Under the pieces are notes generated by a model. The model searched no databases, was not told where the DNA came from, and saw nothing but the letters and a program-made list of their open reading frames with translations. Shown one piece after another: positions 36,507 to 45,224 of a stretch of 64,000 nt of DNA. Both the position numbers and the translations under genes were made by a program. The stretch spans positions 1-64,000 of the forward strand of contig NZ_FPBH01000025.1 of NCBI RefSeq assembly GCF_900116445.1, given 5' to 3'. The DNA is from Paraburkholderia aspalathi. Lineage in GTDB: Bacteria > Pseudomonadota > Gammaproteobacteria > Burkholderiales > Burkholderiaceae. Position 1 is the stretch's first letter, and every line of letters starts with the position of its first letter.

Positions 36507-37394
36507 ATGAAGATCGAACGCTATCCTCCCTTCAACGTGCTGCAAACCCTGCTGGTGGTCGCCCGTTGCGGCAACTTCACGGCTGCATCGCAGCAGCTGT
36601 TTCTCAGCCAGAGCGCGGTGAGCCGGCATATCCAGCAGATTGAGGAGTATTTCGGTTGCGCGCTGTTCGTCAGGCACACCCGCATGGTCGTGCAGACCGC
36701 GGAGTGCCAACGCTTGGTGCCGATCGTCGAAGAGTTGCTGGCAACCGCGCGCCGCTCGATGCACATCACCAACTCAGGCGGCCAGACCATTACCCTGCGT
36801 GTCACGCCCACGCTGGCGGCGCGCTGGTTACTGCCGCGCCTCACCGACTTTTACGCTGAAGTGCCCGGTACGCAGTTGAATATCGACACCGCATGGTTCC
36901 TGCCGACCAATTTCGGCGAAGGCACACTCGACGCGGCGATCCTGTTCGGAACCGGCAATTGGGAAGGATTGGAAGCCACCTGTCTGATGCGCGAGAGATT
37001 GACGCCGGTCTGCTCGCCGCAGATCGCTAACGGCACACCGCCGCTCGTGGAACCCGAAGATCTGAAACACCACACGTTGCTGCATTCCAGCTTCGGCCGG
37101 CGCGGCTGGATCCTGTGGTTGCAGCAGGAAGGCAACCTTGCCGCGCATACGTATCGGGAGCAGGTGTTCGACACGCTGGATCTCGCATTCAGCGCCGCGG
37201 CACGCGGCTTGGGTGTAGCGCTGGGGGATCTGAATCTGGTCGGAGAGAATCTCACCAGCGGCTCGCTGGTGACGCCGTTCAAGCGCGTGGTGGAGACGGG
37301 GGCTGGATATTATCTGGTGCATCCGCCGCGTAATGAATATCGCGAGAAATTGAAGCCACTTCTTCGGTGGTTGCAAACGCGTGTTGCAGCGTAG
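36507..37394 (+). CDS. LysR-family regulator, GcvA-like
   Basis: 295 residues: YPPFNVLQTLLVVARCGNFTAASQQLFLSQSAVSRHIQQIEEYFG is the winged helix-turn-helix, and the effector domain contains TLAARWLLPRLTDFY. It is divergent from the deacetylase/PrpD/binding-protein operon, which it probably controls. Confidence 0.87.
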   Translation: MKIERYPPFNVLQTLLVVARCGNFTAASQQLFLSQSAVSRHIQQIEEYFGCALFVRHTRMVVQTAECQRLVPIVEELLATARRSMHITNSGGQTITLRVTPTLAARWLLPRLTDFYAEVPGTQLNIDTAWFLPTNFGEGTLDAAILFGTGNWEGLEATCLMRERLTPVCSPQIANGTPPLVEPEDLKHHTLLHSSFGRRGWILWLQQEGNLAAHTYREQVFDTLDLAFSAAARGLGVALGDLNLVGENLTSGSLVTPFKRVVETGAGYYLVHPPRNEYREKLKPLLRWLQTRVAA

Positions 37395-37552
37395 TCCGCG
37401 CCGATTGCAAGGGCATTTGTCAGTTTTCTTCGTCACATGTTTGTCAGCCAATAGCCACACGACCCACATCCCCAACAGAATGGGATGTGCCTGCCGTACA
37501 GGGAGGCATGCGTGGTTGCCGCAAGCAGCCGTTCCTGCGAAAGGAAAATCGT

Positions 37553-38050
37553 ATGTTGATGCGTGACAATATCCCTACCGCCCTCAACCGAGGATCCGCC
37601 CTTCTTTCGGAAGACCCGATCGCCACGGGCTCGCTCAAAACCTTCCACCACACGTTCGATATTTATCTAAAGGACTCGAACGCGTTCATGAATACGTACT
37701 TCTCACGCTACTTCGAGTGGCAAGGTGTTTGCCGCGAGCGGTGGTTTCATGAGTGCATCCACAATGACCTGCTGGGATCGGACGGCATGTTCGTGACCAA
37801 ACGCGCGCACCAGGAGTACGTCCACGAGACCTTCCCCTTCCAGCACGTGGATTGCTATCTGAACACGGTGCAGGTCAAGCAATGCTCCGCCTACCTGCTG
37901 TTTCGCTTCTGCGTGGATGGGCGCCAGGTTTCACAGGGTTACCAGCAGATCCTGTACGCCGGGCGGGACCGGAAGATCAGGCGCTTTCCGGAAGGAATCG
38001 TCGAACGGGTCAAGGAATATGAGCTGCCGATGACGGCACTGGCCGCCTGA
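37553..38050 (+). CDS. Hotdog-fold acyl thioesterase-like protein
   Basis: About 165 residues. The segment FHHTFDIYLKDSNAFMNTYFSRYFEWQGVCRERWF is the 4HBT/enediyne-type hotdog pattern (an Asp/Glu followed by N-x-YF-x-x-YF-x-WQG-x-CRE). The strand pattern continues to YQQILYAGRDRK. Related proteins release acyl chains from CoA or carrier proteins. AAAGGAA lies seven bases before the ATG at 37553; the frame is open from 37367 without homology. It converges on the sensor kinase pair, so a link to signal-molecule production is attractive but unproven. Confidence 0.75.
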   Translation: MLMRDNIPTALNRGSALLSEDPIATGSLKTFHHTFDIYLKDSNAFMNTYFSRYFEWQGVCRERWFHECIHNDLLGSDGMFVTKRAHQEYVHETFPFQHVDCYLNTVQVKQCSAYLLFRFCVDGRQVSQGYQQILYAGRDRKIRRFPEGIVERVKEYELPMTALAA

Positions 38051-38051
38051 T

Positions 38052-38090
38052 CTCAGCGGCGGACTTTCGCCGTTCAGTTTTTCCGCTGAG
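38052..38090. terminator. Nested inverted repeats between convergent genes
   Basis: CTCAGCGG (38052-38059) and CCGCTGAG (38083-38090) form an 8-bp stem. An alternative inner hairpin, CGGCG/CGCCG (38057-38072), is followed by TTCAGTTTTT on the plus strand. It lies between the hotdog gene and the kinase gene and probably terminates the hotdog transcript. Confidence 0.55.
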
Positions 38091-38130
38091 TTTGATCTTT
38101 AAGTTTCACCGCTAATTCCACCCTTAATCT

Positions 38131-39570
38131 TCACTGCGGACGCCGGCGCAAGGAGCGCGCCGGCGCTTTACTCAGTGCACGGTCCGCTGGCGACCCCGGT
38201 ACCGGTAAGCGCACGGTGAAGGTGGTGTGTGAACCGCGCGTCGACATGCATTCGATCGTGCCGCCCAGCAATTCCGCCGCGCGGCGGCAGAAGGCGAGCC
38301 CCATTCCCGCGCCGCTTCCATGCCGCTTGGTCGAGAAGAAGGCGTCGAAGATATGCGGCAGCACGTCGGGCGCGATGCCCGGCCCCGTGTCGCGGAATCG
38401 CAGTACGCAGAAGCCGTTTTCCTGAACCGCGCTGATTGCGATCTCGCCCTCGCCGCTCACATGAATCGCGTGCAACGCGTTTTTCAGCAGATTGAACAGC
38501 ACAAAAACCGCCAGCGTGTCCGAACCCGAAAAGCATAGCGCCGGGTCGATCGGCGCCACGGTGACGCGTACGCGTTCGTCGCTACGGAACGGATAGCGTT
38601 CCAGCGCCGACGTCACACATTGCTGCATGGAATGAGGACTGAAGCGAGTGCGGTCCAGGCGATCCAGGGTGAACGATGCGAGCGCCATCTCGACCATCGC
38701 GCTGGTGCCCGACACCTCCCTTCTGATCGCCGTGGCGAGGTGGCTGATGCGCTCGGACTGCCCGGAATGCCCCTCCTGATCGTCGTACAGCCCATGCGTG
38801 ACCGCCAGCTTGTAACCTTTGAACACATGCGCCCATACGCTGGCGATTTCGTCGGCGTGCATGGCGATCGTCGCGAGCGGCGTCGCGATTTCGTGCGCGA
38901 TTGTCGCTGCGATCGCATAGGGGTGAATCAGGTGATAACGAACGATCGTGATCGCGAGAAGGCCCAGGCTGAGCGCAATGAACAGCACACCCGGCGGATA
39001 GAACGGGTAACCGTAGTTGACCGCATAGTCGACTGCCGCGAACGAGTATAGGCAGAGGGTTGCAAAGCAGAGATCGAGACGCCGGCGCGCTTCACTGCCG
39101 GCCTGCTTGCGCGCGGCGAGCAGAAGCTGTCCGCTGCGGGCGGCGAGCAACACGGTCTGCAAGACGTGCAAAGGATGCAGCGTCCCGGCGCTCGGATAGT
39201 AGCCAAAGAAAAAGTGCCGGTAGCCGGAGACTACTTCGTTGCCGGGCAGCAGCACGGCGAGGACAACACACATGCCGTAAGACGCGAGCAAGATGGGCCG
39301 CTCGCGGCGCCTCGCCGCCACCTCGGTGACGAAGTGATAGAACGTGGTGGGCAGAAAGAGAATGAAGAGATAACCGACCCGGACCAGCACGCTCGCAATG
39401 TGGGGATCTTCCGTCTGGAACAGCAAGGTCCATGTGCCCTGCCATGCAAATGTCGCCGCGCACATCAGAAGGAATGGCGCGGACAGCCGCGTCACGCCTT
39501 GTGTGATGAGTACATAGAGTCCGAACACCACGAACAGCGCAGAGACAAAGGCGGTCGGAATGGCGTACAT
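38131..39570 (-). CDS. Membrane sensor histidine kinase, CqsS/LqsS/PhcS-like
   Basis: About 479 residues: seven or so membrane helices over residues 5-210, then the H-box IAHEIATPLATIAMHADEIA (His226) and the ATP-binding core. The core motifs are SGSDTLAVFVLFNLLKNALHAI (N box), DTGPGIAP, FDAFFSTK and GAGMGLAFCRR. The GSDTL-LFNLLKNA segment and overall layout match Vibrio CqsS and Legionella LqsS, receptors for alpha-hydroxyketones. The ATG at 39570 is chosen; a TTG at 39579 is possible. It is transcribed after the response regulator gene with a 73-bp gap. The ligand is unknown and no cqsA/lqsA or phcB gene is in the window. Confidence 0.8.
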   Translation of the reverse strand: MYAIPTAFVSALFVVFGLYVLITQGVTRLSAPFLLMCAATFAWQGTWTLLFQTEDPHIASVLVRVGYLFILFLPTTFYHFVTEVAARRRERPILLASYGMCVVLAVLLPGNEVVSGYRHFFFGYYPSAGTLHPLHVLQTVLLAARSGQLLLAARKQAGSEARRRLDLCFATLCLYSFAAVDYAVNYGYPFYPPGVLFIALSLGLLAITIVRYHLIHPYAIAATIAHEIATPLATIAMHADEIASVWAHVFKGYKLAVTHGLYDDQEGHSGQSERISHLATAIRREVSGTSAMVEMALASFTLDRLDRTRFSPHSMQQCVTSALERYPFRSDERVRVTVAPIDPALCFSGSDTLAVFVLFNLLKNALHAIHVSGEGEIAISAVQENGFCVLRFRDTGPGIAPDVLPHIFDAFFSTKRHGSGAGMGLAFCRRAAELLGGTIECMSTRGSHTTFTVRLPVPGSPADRALSKAPARSLRRRPQ

Positions 39571-39643
39571 GTGGCTCAATGGGGCGGAAAACGTCGGTCT
39601 ATTCCGGCAGGTTCATAGCGGACTATGCGAAGGGGCCGATCCT

Positions 39644-40618
39644 TCATGAGTGGGTCTGCTGCATCCGGCCGCTGCGCCATTGCGAAAATGTCTGCGTGCT
39701 CAGACCCACGTCGGCAGAATCGATTCGGCTCCAGCAATAGAAAGCGTCGTCCCAACCCGGGATGGATTGCGGCGTGACCGTTTTGTAGTTCGTACCGGGA
39801 CGATAGGCCAGGTACGGCCAGAAAATCGGCATCGACTCGCGTACCGCCATCCGCCGCAACAGATCCGCCGGCCCGCTCTCATCCGCCACAATTTCCGCCT
39901 GGGCGATCCAGTCGTTCTCAGCCCAGGCAAGGAAAACACTCGGGTTGCCCGCCCGGTCGAACATCAGGATGGCATTCTGCTCCGGACGCCAGTAATACTC
40001 GACGATGTTTTCGGCGGCAACCACCGCGTCGATGGCCTTGCTCGTTCGCGGATCGCAATAGGTCAGGCCGTTTTCGCCCAGCCCCAACCAGCCTGCCTCC
40101 GAACAATGCCGGTTTCTGGCATCTTTCAAAAAATGAACCAGTCGGTTAGCCGAATCCGCGTCCGTCTTTCTCAGATACAGATCGACAATGCCGGCATTGA
40201 AGGCTTTTACCGCGACGGTCTCATCCGCAACGCCGGTCAGGAGCACCTTCGCACAACGCAAATTGGATATGGACGAAAGGAATTCGACGCCGCTGAGTCC
40301 GGGCATGTCGTAATCGACCACCACCGCGGCCACCTCCGAAAATCGGGCGTTCCGGGCCAGGACGTCACGCTCGGCCGAGGTTTCGACGAACCGTTCCAGA
40401 CCGACCTCGCTCAAACCGGCCGAGGCCGGCGCAAACACCAGCGAATGCTCGCGAGCATGCTTGCGGATGAAAGCAAGTGCAGTTTGGGGCCGAGTGAAAA
40501 ACAGATTGGTTGAAACATCCGGAAAGAATCGGCGCAATGCATCGAGGTAGCTGTCGCTGTCGTCCACGAAAACGACGGATGCCGGATAGGAAACAGGGGG
40601 TCGAATAAAATTGTTCAT
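39644..40618 (-). CDS. Atypical response regulator with insertion in receiver domain, LqsR-like
   Basis: 324 residues. The receiver motifs are VVFVDDSDSY (acidic pair), VVVDYDMPG (phospho-acceptor Asp102), VLLTGVAD and LYLRKTDAD (conserved Lys). The acceptor Asp falls at 102 rather than about 54 because some 45 residues are inserted between the second and third strands. The C-terminal half (about 165-324) is not a known DNA-binding domain. These traits recall the regulators paired with LqsS-type kinases. It is the first gene of the pair and presumably receives phosphate from the kinase at 38131. Confidence 0.75.
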   Translation of the reverse strand: MNNFIRPPVSYPASVVFVDDSDSYLDALRRFFPDVSTNLFFTRPQTALAFIRKHAREHSLVFAPASAGLSEVGLERFVETSAERDVLARNARFSEVAAVVVDYDMPGLSGVEFLSSISNLRCAKVLLTGVADETVAVKAFNAGIVDLYLRKTDADSANRLVHFLKDARNRHCSEAGWLGLGENGLTYCDPRTSKAIDAVVAAENIVEYYWRPEQNAILMFDRAGNPSVFLAWAENDWIAQAEIVADESGPADLLRRMAVRESMPIFWPYLAYRPGTNYKTVTPQSIPGWDDAFYCWSRIDSADVGLSTQTFSQWRSGRMQQTHS

Positions 40619-41293
40619 GTTTATACGTGGAATATGCGGCGCGTTTCACACCGGCTTGCACGCCGGCTTCTCTCACGCTGGCTCCCGGGCCAATTCCCGC
40701 TGAACCATATAGTACCGGGGTCTTTGCATGAACAGTGCAAACTTGCGCGGCCTTTCCGTCAGAGTATGCGAATGGAATAATTAATCTTAATCGGGTCGAG
40801 CTGATTATTCTGCCGCAATCAAGCCCGGAACTGGCGTTGTCTGAGTCCGGAATTGACCACGATGCTGCGTCAGTTTCCTTCGCTTGCATCGAGCGCCGAC
40901 TTCGCGCAAAGCAAAACACCCGCGACTATTTCAGCAAGCATCGTGCCGCCCGGCAAGCCACGGAGAAGTGTGGGCCACTGCACATACGCGAGTAATTCGT
41001 TCTTCCGGAAACCAACTGGCGGCAACCTTCCCTGCTACGCTTCGCTGCATTGCCTGTTTGCGGGTACGAGAGCGAGCCTATGTAGCCGTCACCCCGATCT
41101 CCCGCCTGATTCACCGACTGTCGCGCCGCCGGCATGGTGACTGCGCGCAGCCGGCGGATTCATTTGACTTGCGCGGAGAACGAAGCGGTGTTCCATCAAA
41201 AGGTTCATACGCGACCCGAATCGGCCGAGGCGGCGTCGACTCAGACATTGACCCGACGTGCGTTGCTGTGTGATGCGGCTTTGGCCGCGAAAG
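40619..41293. other. Gene-poor stretch, 675 bp
   Basis: No reading frame here has recognisable homology, a ribosome site and sensible codon use. It contains a hairpin CCGGC-N6-GCCGG at 40651-40666 in the response-regulator leader, and an AT-rich segment around 40775-40810 with a 7-bp inverted repeat (GAATAAT/ATTATTC). It probably holds the promoter of the response-regulator/kinase operon. Confidence 0.4.
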
Positions 41294-41926
41294 CTAGCCG
41301 TTCTCCTGCTCCTTGAGCCGCTTGCGGTGCGCCGCGACCTTCGCGCGGTTGCCGCAGATCGCCATGCTGCACCACCGCCGCGCGTGGCCACGTGTGTGAT
41401 CCGCAAACAGCAACGTGCATTTAGGGCCTTCGCACGCTTTCACGTACGTGAAGTCCTCTTCACAAACCAGCTTCGCCAACGCCTCGGCGATGGGCATCAG
41501 TAACGACTCCGCCGACTGCCAGCGCCGCTTCGCCCGAAGTTCAAAGCTCGTCGCGCCGCCCGATGTGTTCGGCACGATTTCGCCATGCTGCTGATCGCGC
41601 TCGAGCAGTCGATTCAAGGGTTCGAGCTCGCGTAAATCTTTGGCAGCAAGCGGCCGCCCTTTCCTCTTTCGCACAAATCCCCTGAACCACTCGCGCAATT
41701 CGCGCGCACGTGCCGCAACGTCGTCGAGTTCGGCCGGCGTCGAGCGGGTTCGTATTTCCGCGAGCGCCGCGCGCGGCACAAATCCGGTCTGCTCCAGCCA
41801 GGCGAGTAGATCTTCTCCATCGCCGATCCAGTCGACTGGATCATCCACCGGCGTCGCGATCGAGTTCAAGAAATCCAGACCGGGCGCATCGGCCACGAGG
41901 ATCGCGGGCATCTGACGGTAGTCCAT
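41294..41926 (-). CDS. CGNR zinc-finger regulator (ABATE domain protein)
   Basis: 210 residues. The N-terminal ABATE-type domain starts LDFLNSIATPVDDPVDWI, and the C-terminal zinc finger is CEGPKCTLLFADHTRGHARRWCSMAICGNRAKVAAHRKR, with four Cys ligands and the CGNR signature. These proteins are stress-linked putative transcription regulators. It is divergent from the hydrolase/SDR operon, with four matching half-sites in the spacer. It probably represses or activates that operon and itself. Confidence 0.87.
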   Translation of the reverse strand: MDYRQMPAILVADAPGLDFLNSIATPVDDPVDWIGDGEDLLAWLEQTGFVPRAALAEIRTRSTPAELDDVAARARELREWFRGFVRKRKGRPLAAKDLRELEPLNRLLERDQQHGEIVPNTSGGATSFELRAKRRWQSAESLLMPIAEALAKLVCEEDFTYVKACEGPKCTLLFADHTRGHARRWCSMAICGNRAKVAAHRKRLKEQENG

Positions 41927-41960
41927 TTCTCATGACGAATATGAAGTGACGATGGATGCA

Positions 41961-42036
41961 GTGTAACCACTAAAAATGCACTTGACAAGTTACACATCCA
42001 GTTTGTAACCTGTAAATACGCGTTTTACAGGTTACG
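41961..42036. promoter_or_regulatory. Operator array of four TGTAACcTG half-sites, with promoter
   Basis: Two inverted pairs occupy the spacer. Half-sites at 41962-41970 and 41986-41994 form the first pair. Half-sites at 42004-42012 and 42028-42036 form the second; its core, GTAACCTGTAAA-N7-TTTACAGGTTAC, has perfect 12-bp arms (42005-42016, 42024-42035). A TTGACA at 41982-41987 with TAACCT 18 bp downstream would make a promoter for the plus-strand operon whose -10 lies inside the second dyad, the arrangement of a repressor site. The CGNR protein is the obvious binder. Confidence 0.65.
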
Positions 42037-42103
42037 AAGCGCGCAACTCGACGCGATGAACGTGCATTACAAGCAGCACCCCATTCCTTCAAAGGAGCGA
42101 GAA

Positions 42104-42799
42104 ATGTCTACTGGCAATGTGAGCGTGGTGCTTGTGCACGGCGCGTGGGCAGATGGATCAAGCTGGAGCAAAGTCGTCGAACGCCTGAAGGCACGCGGCA
42201 TCAGCGCAGTAGCGGCGCCATTGCCGCTGACCTCGTTGCATGACGACGTGGCCGCCCTCAACAGAACGCTGGAGCGCATTGAAGGTCCGGTTGTTCTTGC
42301 CGGGCATGCGTACGCCGGCGCAATAATCGGATCGACGCGCGCCGACAACGTCAAGGCGCTGGTGTATGTCGCCGCGCTTGCGCCTGCCGAAGGCGAAACG
42401 GTGGGCGATGTGTTCTACCGTGGCGAAGCGCATCCGCTGGCGCCCAAACTGTCACCGGATCAGCATGGCCTGATCTGGCTGCCCGAAGAGGCATTCGCAG
42501 CGGCGTTCGCGCAGAACGCCACGGCGCAGGAATTGACGGTGCTCGGTGCGGTTCAACGTCCCATTTCAGTGTCGTGCATTGGCGAGCCGGTCGGGCGCCC
42601 GCTCTGGACCGAGCGGCCGAGCTGGTTCCTGACCGCGGAGCAGGACCGGATGATCAGTCCCGACACGCAACATTTCATGGCACAGCGCATGAAGGCACGC
42701 GTGCATTCACACCAGGTCGATCACACGCCCATCGTCACAGCCTCCGACATCGTCACCGACGTGATCGTCGAAGCGGTTCAAGACGTCTCGGCGCGCTAG
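42104..42799 (+). CDS. Alpha/beta-hydrolase fold protein lacking the nucleophilic Ser
   Basis: 231 residues, EstC/MenH-like, starting NVSVVLVHGAWADGSSW (oxyanion region). The nucleophile elbow reads GHAYAG, with Ala69 (codon GCG at 42308-42310) where active members have Ser. The acid and His regions (FLTAEQDRMISP, SHQVDHTPIV) look normal. A strong AAAGGAG lies before the ATG. It is the first gene of the operon facing the CGNR regulator. Whether it is catalytically inactive, binds a ligand, or uses a different mechanism cannot be told. Confidence 0.83.
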   Translation: MSTGNVSVVLVHGAWADGSSWSKVVERLKARGISAVAAPLPLTSLHDDVAALNRTLERIEGPVVLAGHAYAGAIIGSTRADNVKALVYVAALAPAEGETVGDVFYRGEAHPLAPKLSPDQHGLIWLPEEAFAAAFAQNATAQELTVLGAVQRPISVSCIGEPVGRPLWTERPSWFLTAEQDRMISPDTQHFMAQRMKARVHSHQVDHTPIVTASDIVTDVIVEAVQDVSAR

Positions 42800-42882
42800 G
42801 GATTACTCAAACCTGTCATACCGACAGGCGTTGTTCGCGCCTGCCATTTCGAACGTACGTCTACCCAACCGGAAGTCAACTC

Positions 42883-43737
42883 ATGTCCGCCATTTCCTAT
42901 CGTTACGCTGACGTCGACCACATCAAGGTGTTCTATCGCGAAGCGGGTCGTCCGACCGCGCCGAAACTGCTCCTCCTCCACGGTTTTCCGAGCTCGAGCC
43001 ACATGTTTCGGGACCTGATCCCGTTACTGGCTGAGTACTTCCATATCGTCGCGCCCGATCTGCCTGGTTTCGGCCAGTCGGACATGCCGAGCCGCGATGC
43101 CTTCACGTACACGTTCGACAACATCGCCACCGTGATCGAACGCTTCACCGAGCAGATCGGTTTCGACCGCTTTGCCATGTACGTATTCGACTACGGCGCG
43201 CCGACCGGCTTCCGGCTTGCACTCAGGCATCCCGAGCGGATCGCGGCGATCATCTCGCAGAACGGTAACGCGTATGAAGAAGGCCTGAGCGAAGGCTGGA
43301 ATCCGATTCGCGCTTACTGGCAGGATCCGTCACAAGCCAATCGCGAGGCGCTTCGCGCGATGCTGACGCACGACGCGACCATGTGGCAGTACACGCATGG
43401 CGTTCAGAACAAGGCTTCCGTATCGCCGGACGGCTACTTGCTTGACGAGTTCTATCTGAGCCGCCCGGGCGCGCACGAGATCCAGCTCGATCTGTTCGGC
43501 GACTACCGGAACAATGTCGCGTTGTATCCCGCATTCCAGGAGTATTTCCGCAGTCACCAATCCCCGTTGCTCGCTGTGTGGGGGCAAAACGATCCGTTTT
43601 TCCTGCCGCCTGGCGCCAAGGCGTTCAAGCGCGACATCCCGAATGCCGAGGTGCGCTTTTTCGACACCGGCCACTTCGCGCTGGAAACGCATGCGGCGGA
43701 GATCGCAGCGGCTATTGCCGGATTTCTGATTCGCTGA
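42883..43737 (+). CDS. Alpha/beta hydrolase with Asp nucleophile (haloalkane dehalogenase/epoxide hydrolase-like)
   Basis: 284 residues. LLLLHGFPSSSHMFRDLIP carries the HGFP oxyanion motif, followed by DLPGFGQSD. The nucleophile elbow YVFDYGAPTG has Asp in place of Ser, as in haloalkane dehalogenases and epoxide hydrolases. WGQNDPFFLP and DTGHFALETH supply the acid and the catalytic His. It follows the first hydrolase by 83 bp. The true substrate (halide, epoxide or ester) is unknown. Confidence 0.85.
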   Translation: MSAISYRYADVDHIKVFYREAGRPTAPKLLLLHGFPSSSHMFRDLIPLLAEYFHIVAPDLPGFGQSDMPSRDAFTYTFDNIATVIERFTEQIGFDRFAMYVFDYGAPTGFRLALRHPERIAAIISQNGNAYEEGLSEGWNPIRAYWQDPSQANREALRAMLTHDATMWQYTHGVQNKASVSPDGYLLDEFYLSRPGAHEIQLDLFGDYRNNVALYPAFQEYFRSHQSPLLAVWGQNDPFFLPPGAKAFKRDIPNAEVRFFDTGHFALETHAAEIAAAIAGFLIR

Positions 43738-43827
43738 CAGGCGAACGCGGCGTGGTGGTTGTCCATTGAATCGCTGGTTTAGCGACTCATCGGATCCAGT
43801 TCAGTTCAGGAATGAAGGAGAAAGGAA

Positions 43828-44598
43828 ATGTCGAACAAGGTAGCAATCGTTACAGGTGCGAGCCAGGGTATCGGCCGTTCAACCGCCATCAGGTTGGCGC
43901 GAGACTTTGCGTCGGTGGTGGTGGTTGCGCGCAATCGTGAGAACCTCGCCCAGACCGCTGACGAAGTCAGAAAGGCAGGCGCAAAAGCGCTTCCAATCGA
44001 CCTCGATCTGTCAGATCCGGAAGCCGCACAGAAGGTGGTCGATCAGACGCTGTCGGCGTTCGGCCGGATCGACGCATTACTCAACATCGCGGGCGCGGTA
44101 CCGCAGATCGATGTCTTCGAGATGAGCGACGATCAATGGGACCGCGGTTTCGCGCTGAAGCTGCACGGCGCGCGGCGCTTGACGATCGCGGCATGGCCGT
44201 CGTTGAAGAAAACCTCAGGGTCGGTTGTGCTGATGTCGGGTAACTCGGCGCTGTTTCCCAAAGCACCCTACGCCGCCGTGGGCACGATCAACGCGGCGAT
44301 TGTGGCGCTGGCGAAGGCTTTTTCGGACCGTGGGATTGCAGACGGCGTGCAGGTCAACAGCGTGCTGCCGGGCCCGGTAATGACCGGTCGGCGGCAATCC
44401 TACCTGGAGCGTTGGGCGCCGCTCCACAACATGACGGTCGAAGAAGCGACGGCGCGCTTTCCGGTCGAAGCGGGAATCGCGCGCTACGGCACACCCGAAG
44501 AGATCGCCGAGTTGATGGCGTTCATCGTGTCGCCCGGGGCGCACTGGATGACGGGCTCGACGCTGAGGATGGATGGCGGCGAGGTCAAGTCGATCTGA
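43828..44598 (+). CDS. SDR-family protein with catalytic Lys missing
   Basis: 256 residues. Cofactor motif TGASQGIGRS and NIAGA (variant of NNAG) are present, as is the active-site Tyr148 in APYAAVGTINAA. The position four residues on, normally Lys of YxxxK, is Gly152 (codon GGC at 44281-44283). The C-terminus TGSTLRMDGGEVKSI is family-typical. AAAGGA precedes the ATG. It is third in the CGNR-linked operon and may be a weak or altered enzyme. Confidence 0.84.
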   Translation: MSNKVAIVTGASQGIGRSTAIRLARDFASVVVVARNRENLAQTADEVRKAGAKALPIDLDLSDPEAAQKVVDQTLSAFGRIDALLNIAGAVPQIDVFEMSDDQWDRGFALKLHGARRLTIAAWPSLKKTSGSVVLMSGNSALFPKAPYAAVGTINAAIVALAKAFSDRGIADGVQVNSVLPGPVMTGRRQSYLERWAPLHNMTVEEATARFPVEAGIARYGTPEEIAELMAFIVSPGAHWMTGSTLRMDGGEVKSI

Positions 44599-44677
44599 AC
44601 AGCCGTCAACCTGACCGTTCGCCGCGAGGCCCGAAGCGGACGCGCGCCGGGCCTCGCGAGTCCGCTAGATAGAAGGA

Positions 44678-45052
44678 CTAAGCTTCGGGTTTGTGGCAAA
44701 CCAGTTCGATGTTGTGCCCGTCCGGACCAATCACAAAAGCTGCATAGTAGTTCGCGTGGTAATGCGGGCGCAGACCCGGCGCACCATTGTCTTTGGCACC
44801 CGCTTCCAGCGCCGCGCGATAGAAAGCTTCGACTTGCTGGCGATTGTCGGCCGTGAATGCCAGATGAAGATGCGCAGGCTTCTCGTCGGTCTGGTACAGG
44901 CACAATGAAGCCTTGCCCGGCGGGCTAAGCTCGACGCCATACGTCGGCGTCCCCTCCCCGACAACCGCTACGCCGATCGGTTCGAGTGCCTTGAGGAAGA
45001 ACGCTTTGCTCGCTGCATAGTCGCTGACTCCGAATTTGACGTGGTCGAACAT
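44678..45052 (-). CDS. VOC family protein (glyoxalase-like)
   Basis: 124 residues of a single VOC module: MFDHVKFGVSDYAASKAFF at the start (His4 as a ligand), HLHLAFTADNR centrally and the C-terminal IGPDGHNIELVCHK with the conserved Glu. CAGGAG precedes the ATG at 45052; the frame is open upstream without homology. It converges with the SDR gene. The substrate is unknown. Confidence 0.86.
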   Translation of the reverse strand: MFDHVKFGVSDYAASKAFFLKALEPIGVAVVGEGTPTYGVELSPPGKASLCLYQTDEKPAHLHLAFTADNRQQVEAFYRAALEAGAKDNGAPGLRPHYHANYYAAFVIGPDGHNIELVCHKPEA

Positions 45053-45224
45053 GGGCTCTCCTGAAGTGTGTGGGCCTGCGTAAGGCCGGACGTGATTTAG
45101 AGATCTCCGCGATGTTGCCACATGCAGCCACAAGAAGGGAAAGCGCAAAGGAGTAATCTTCGGTACTGGAAATCGAACACGCGCAGTACGGTCAGCCAGC
45201 GATATAACGTGAGGAGCCGGACCA

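Noticed and set aside
40365..40919. 184-codon minus-strand frame spanning the response regulator start
   Set aside because: It overlaps the receiver domain in another frame and has no family features.
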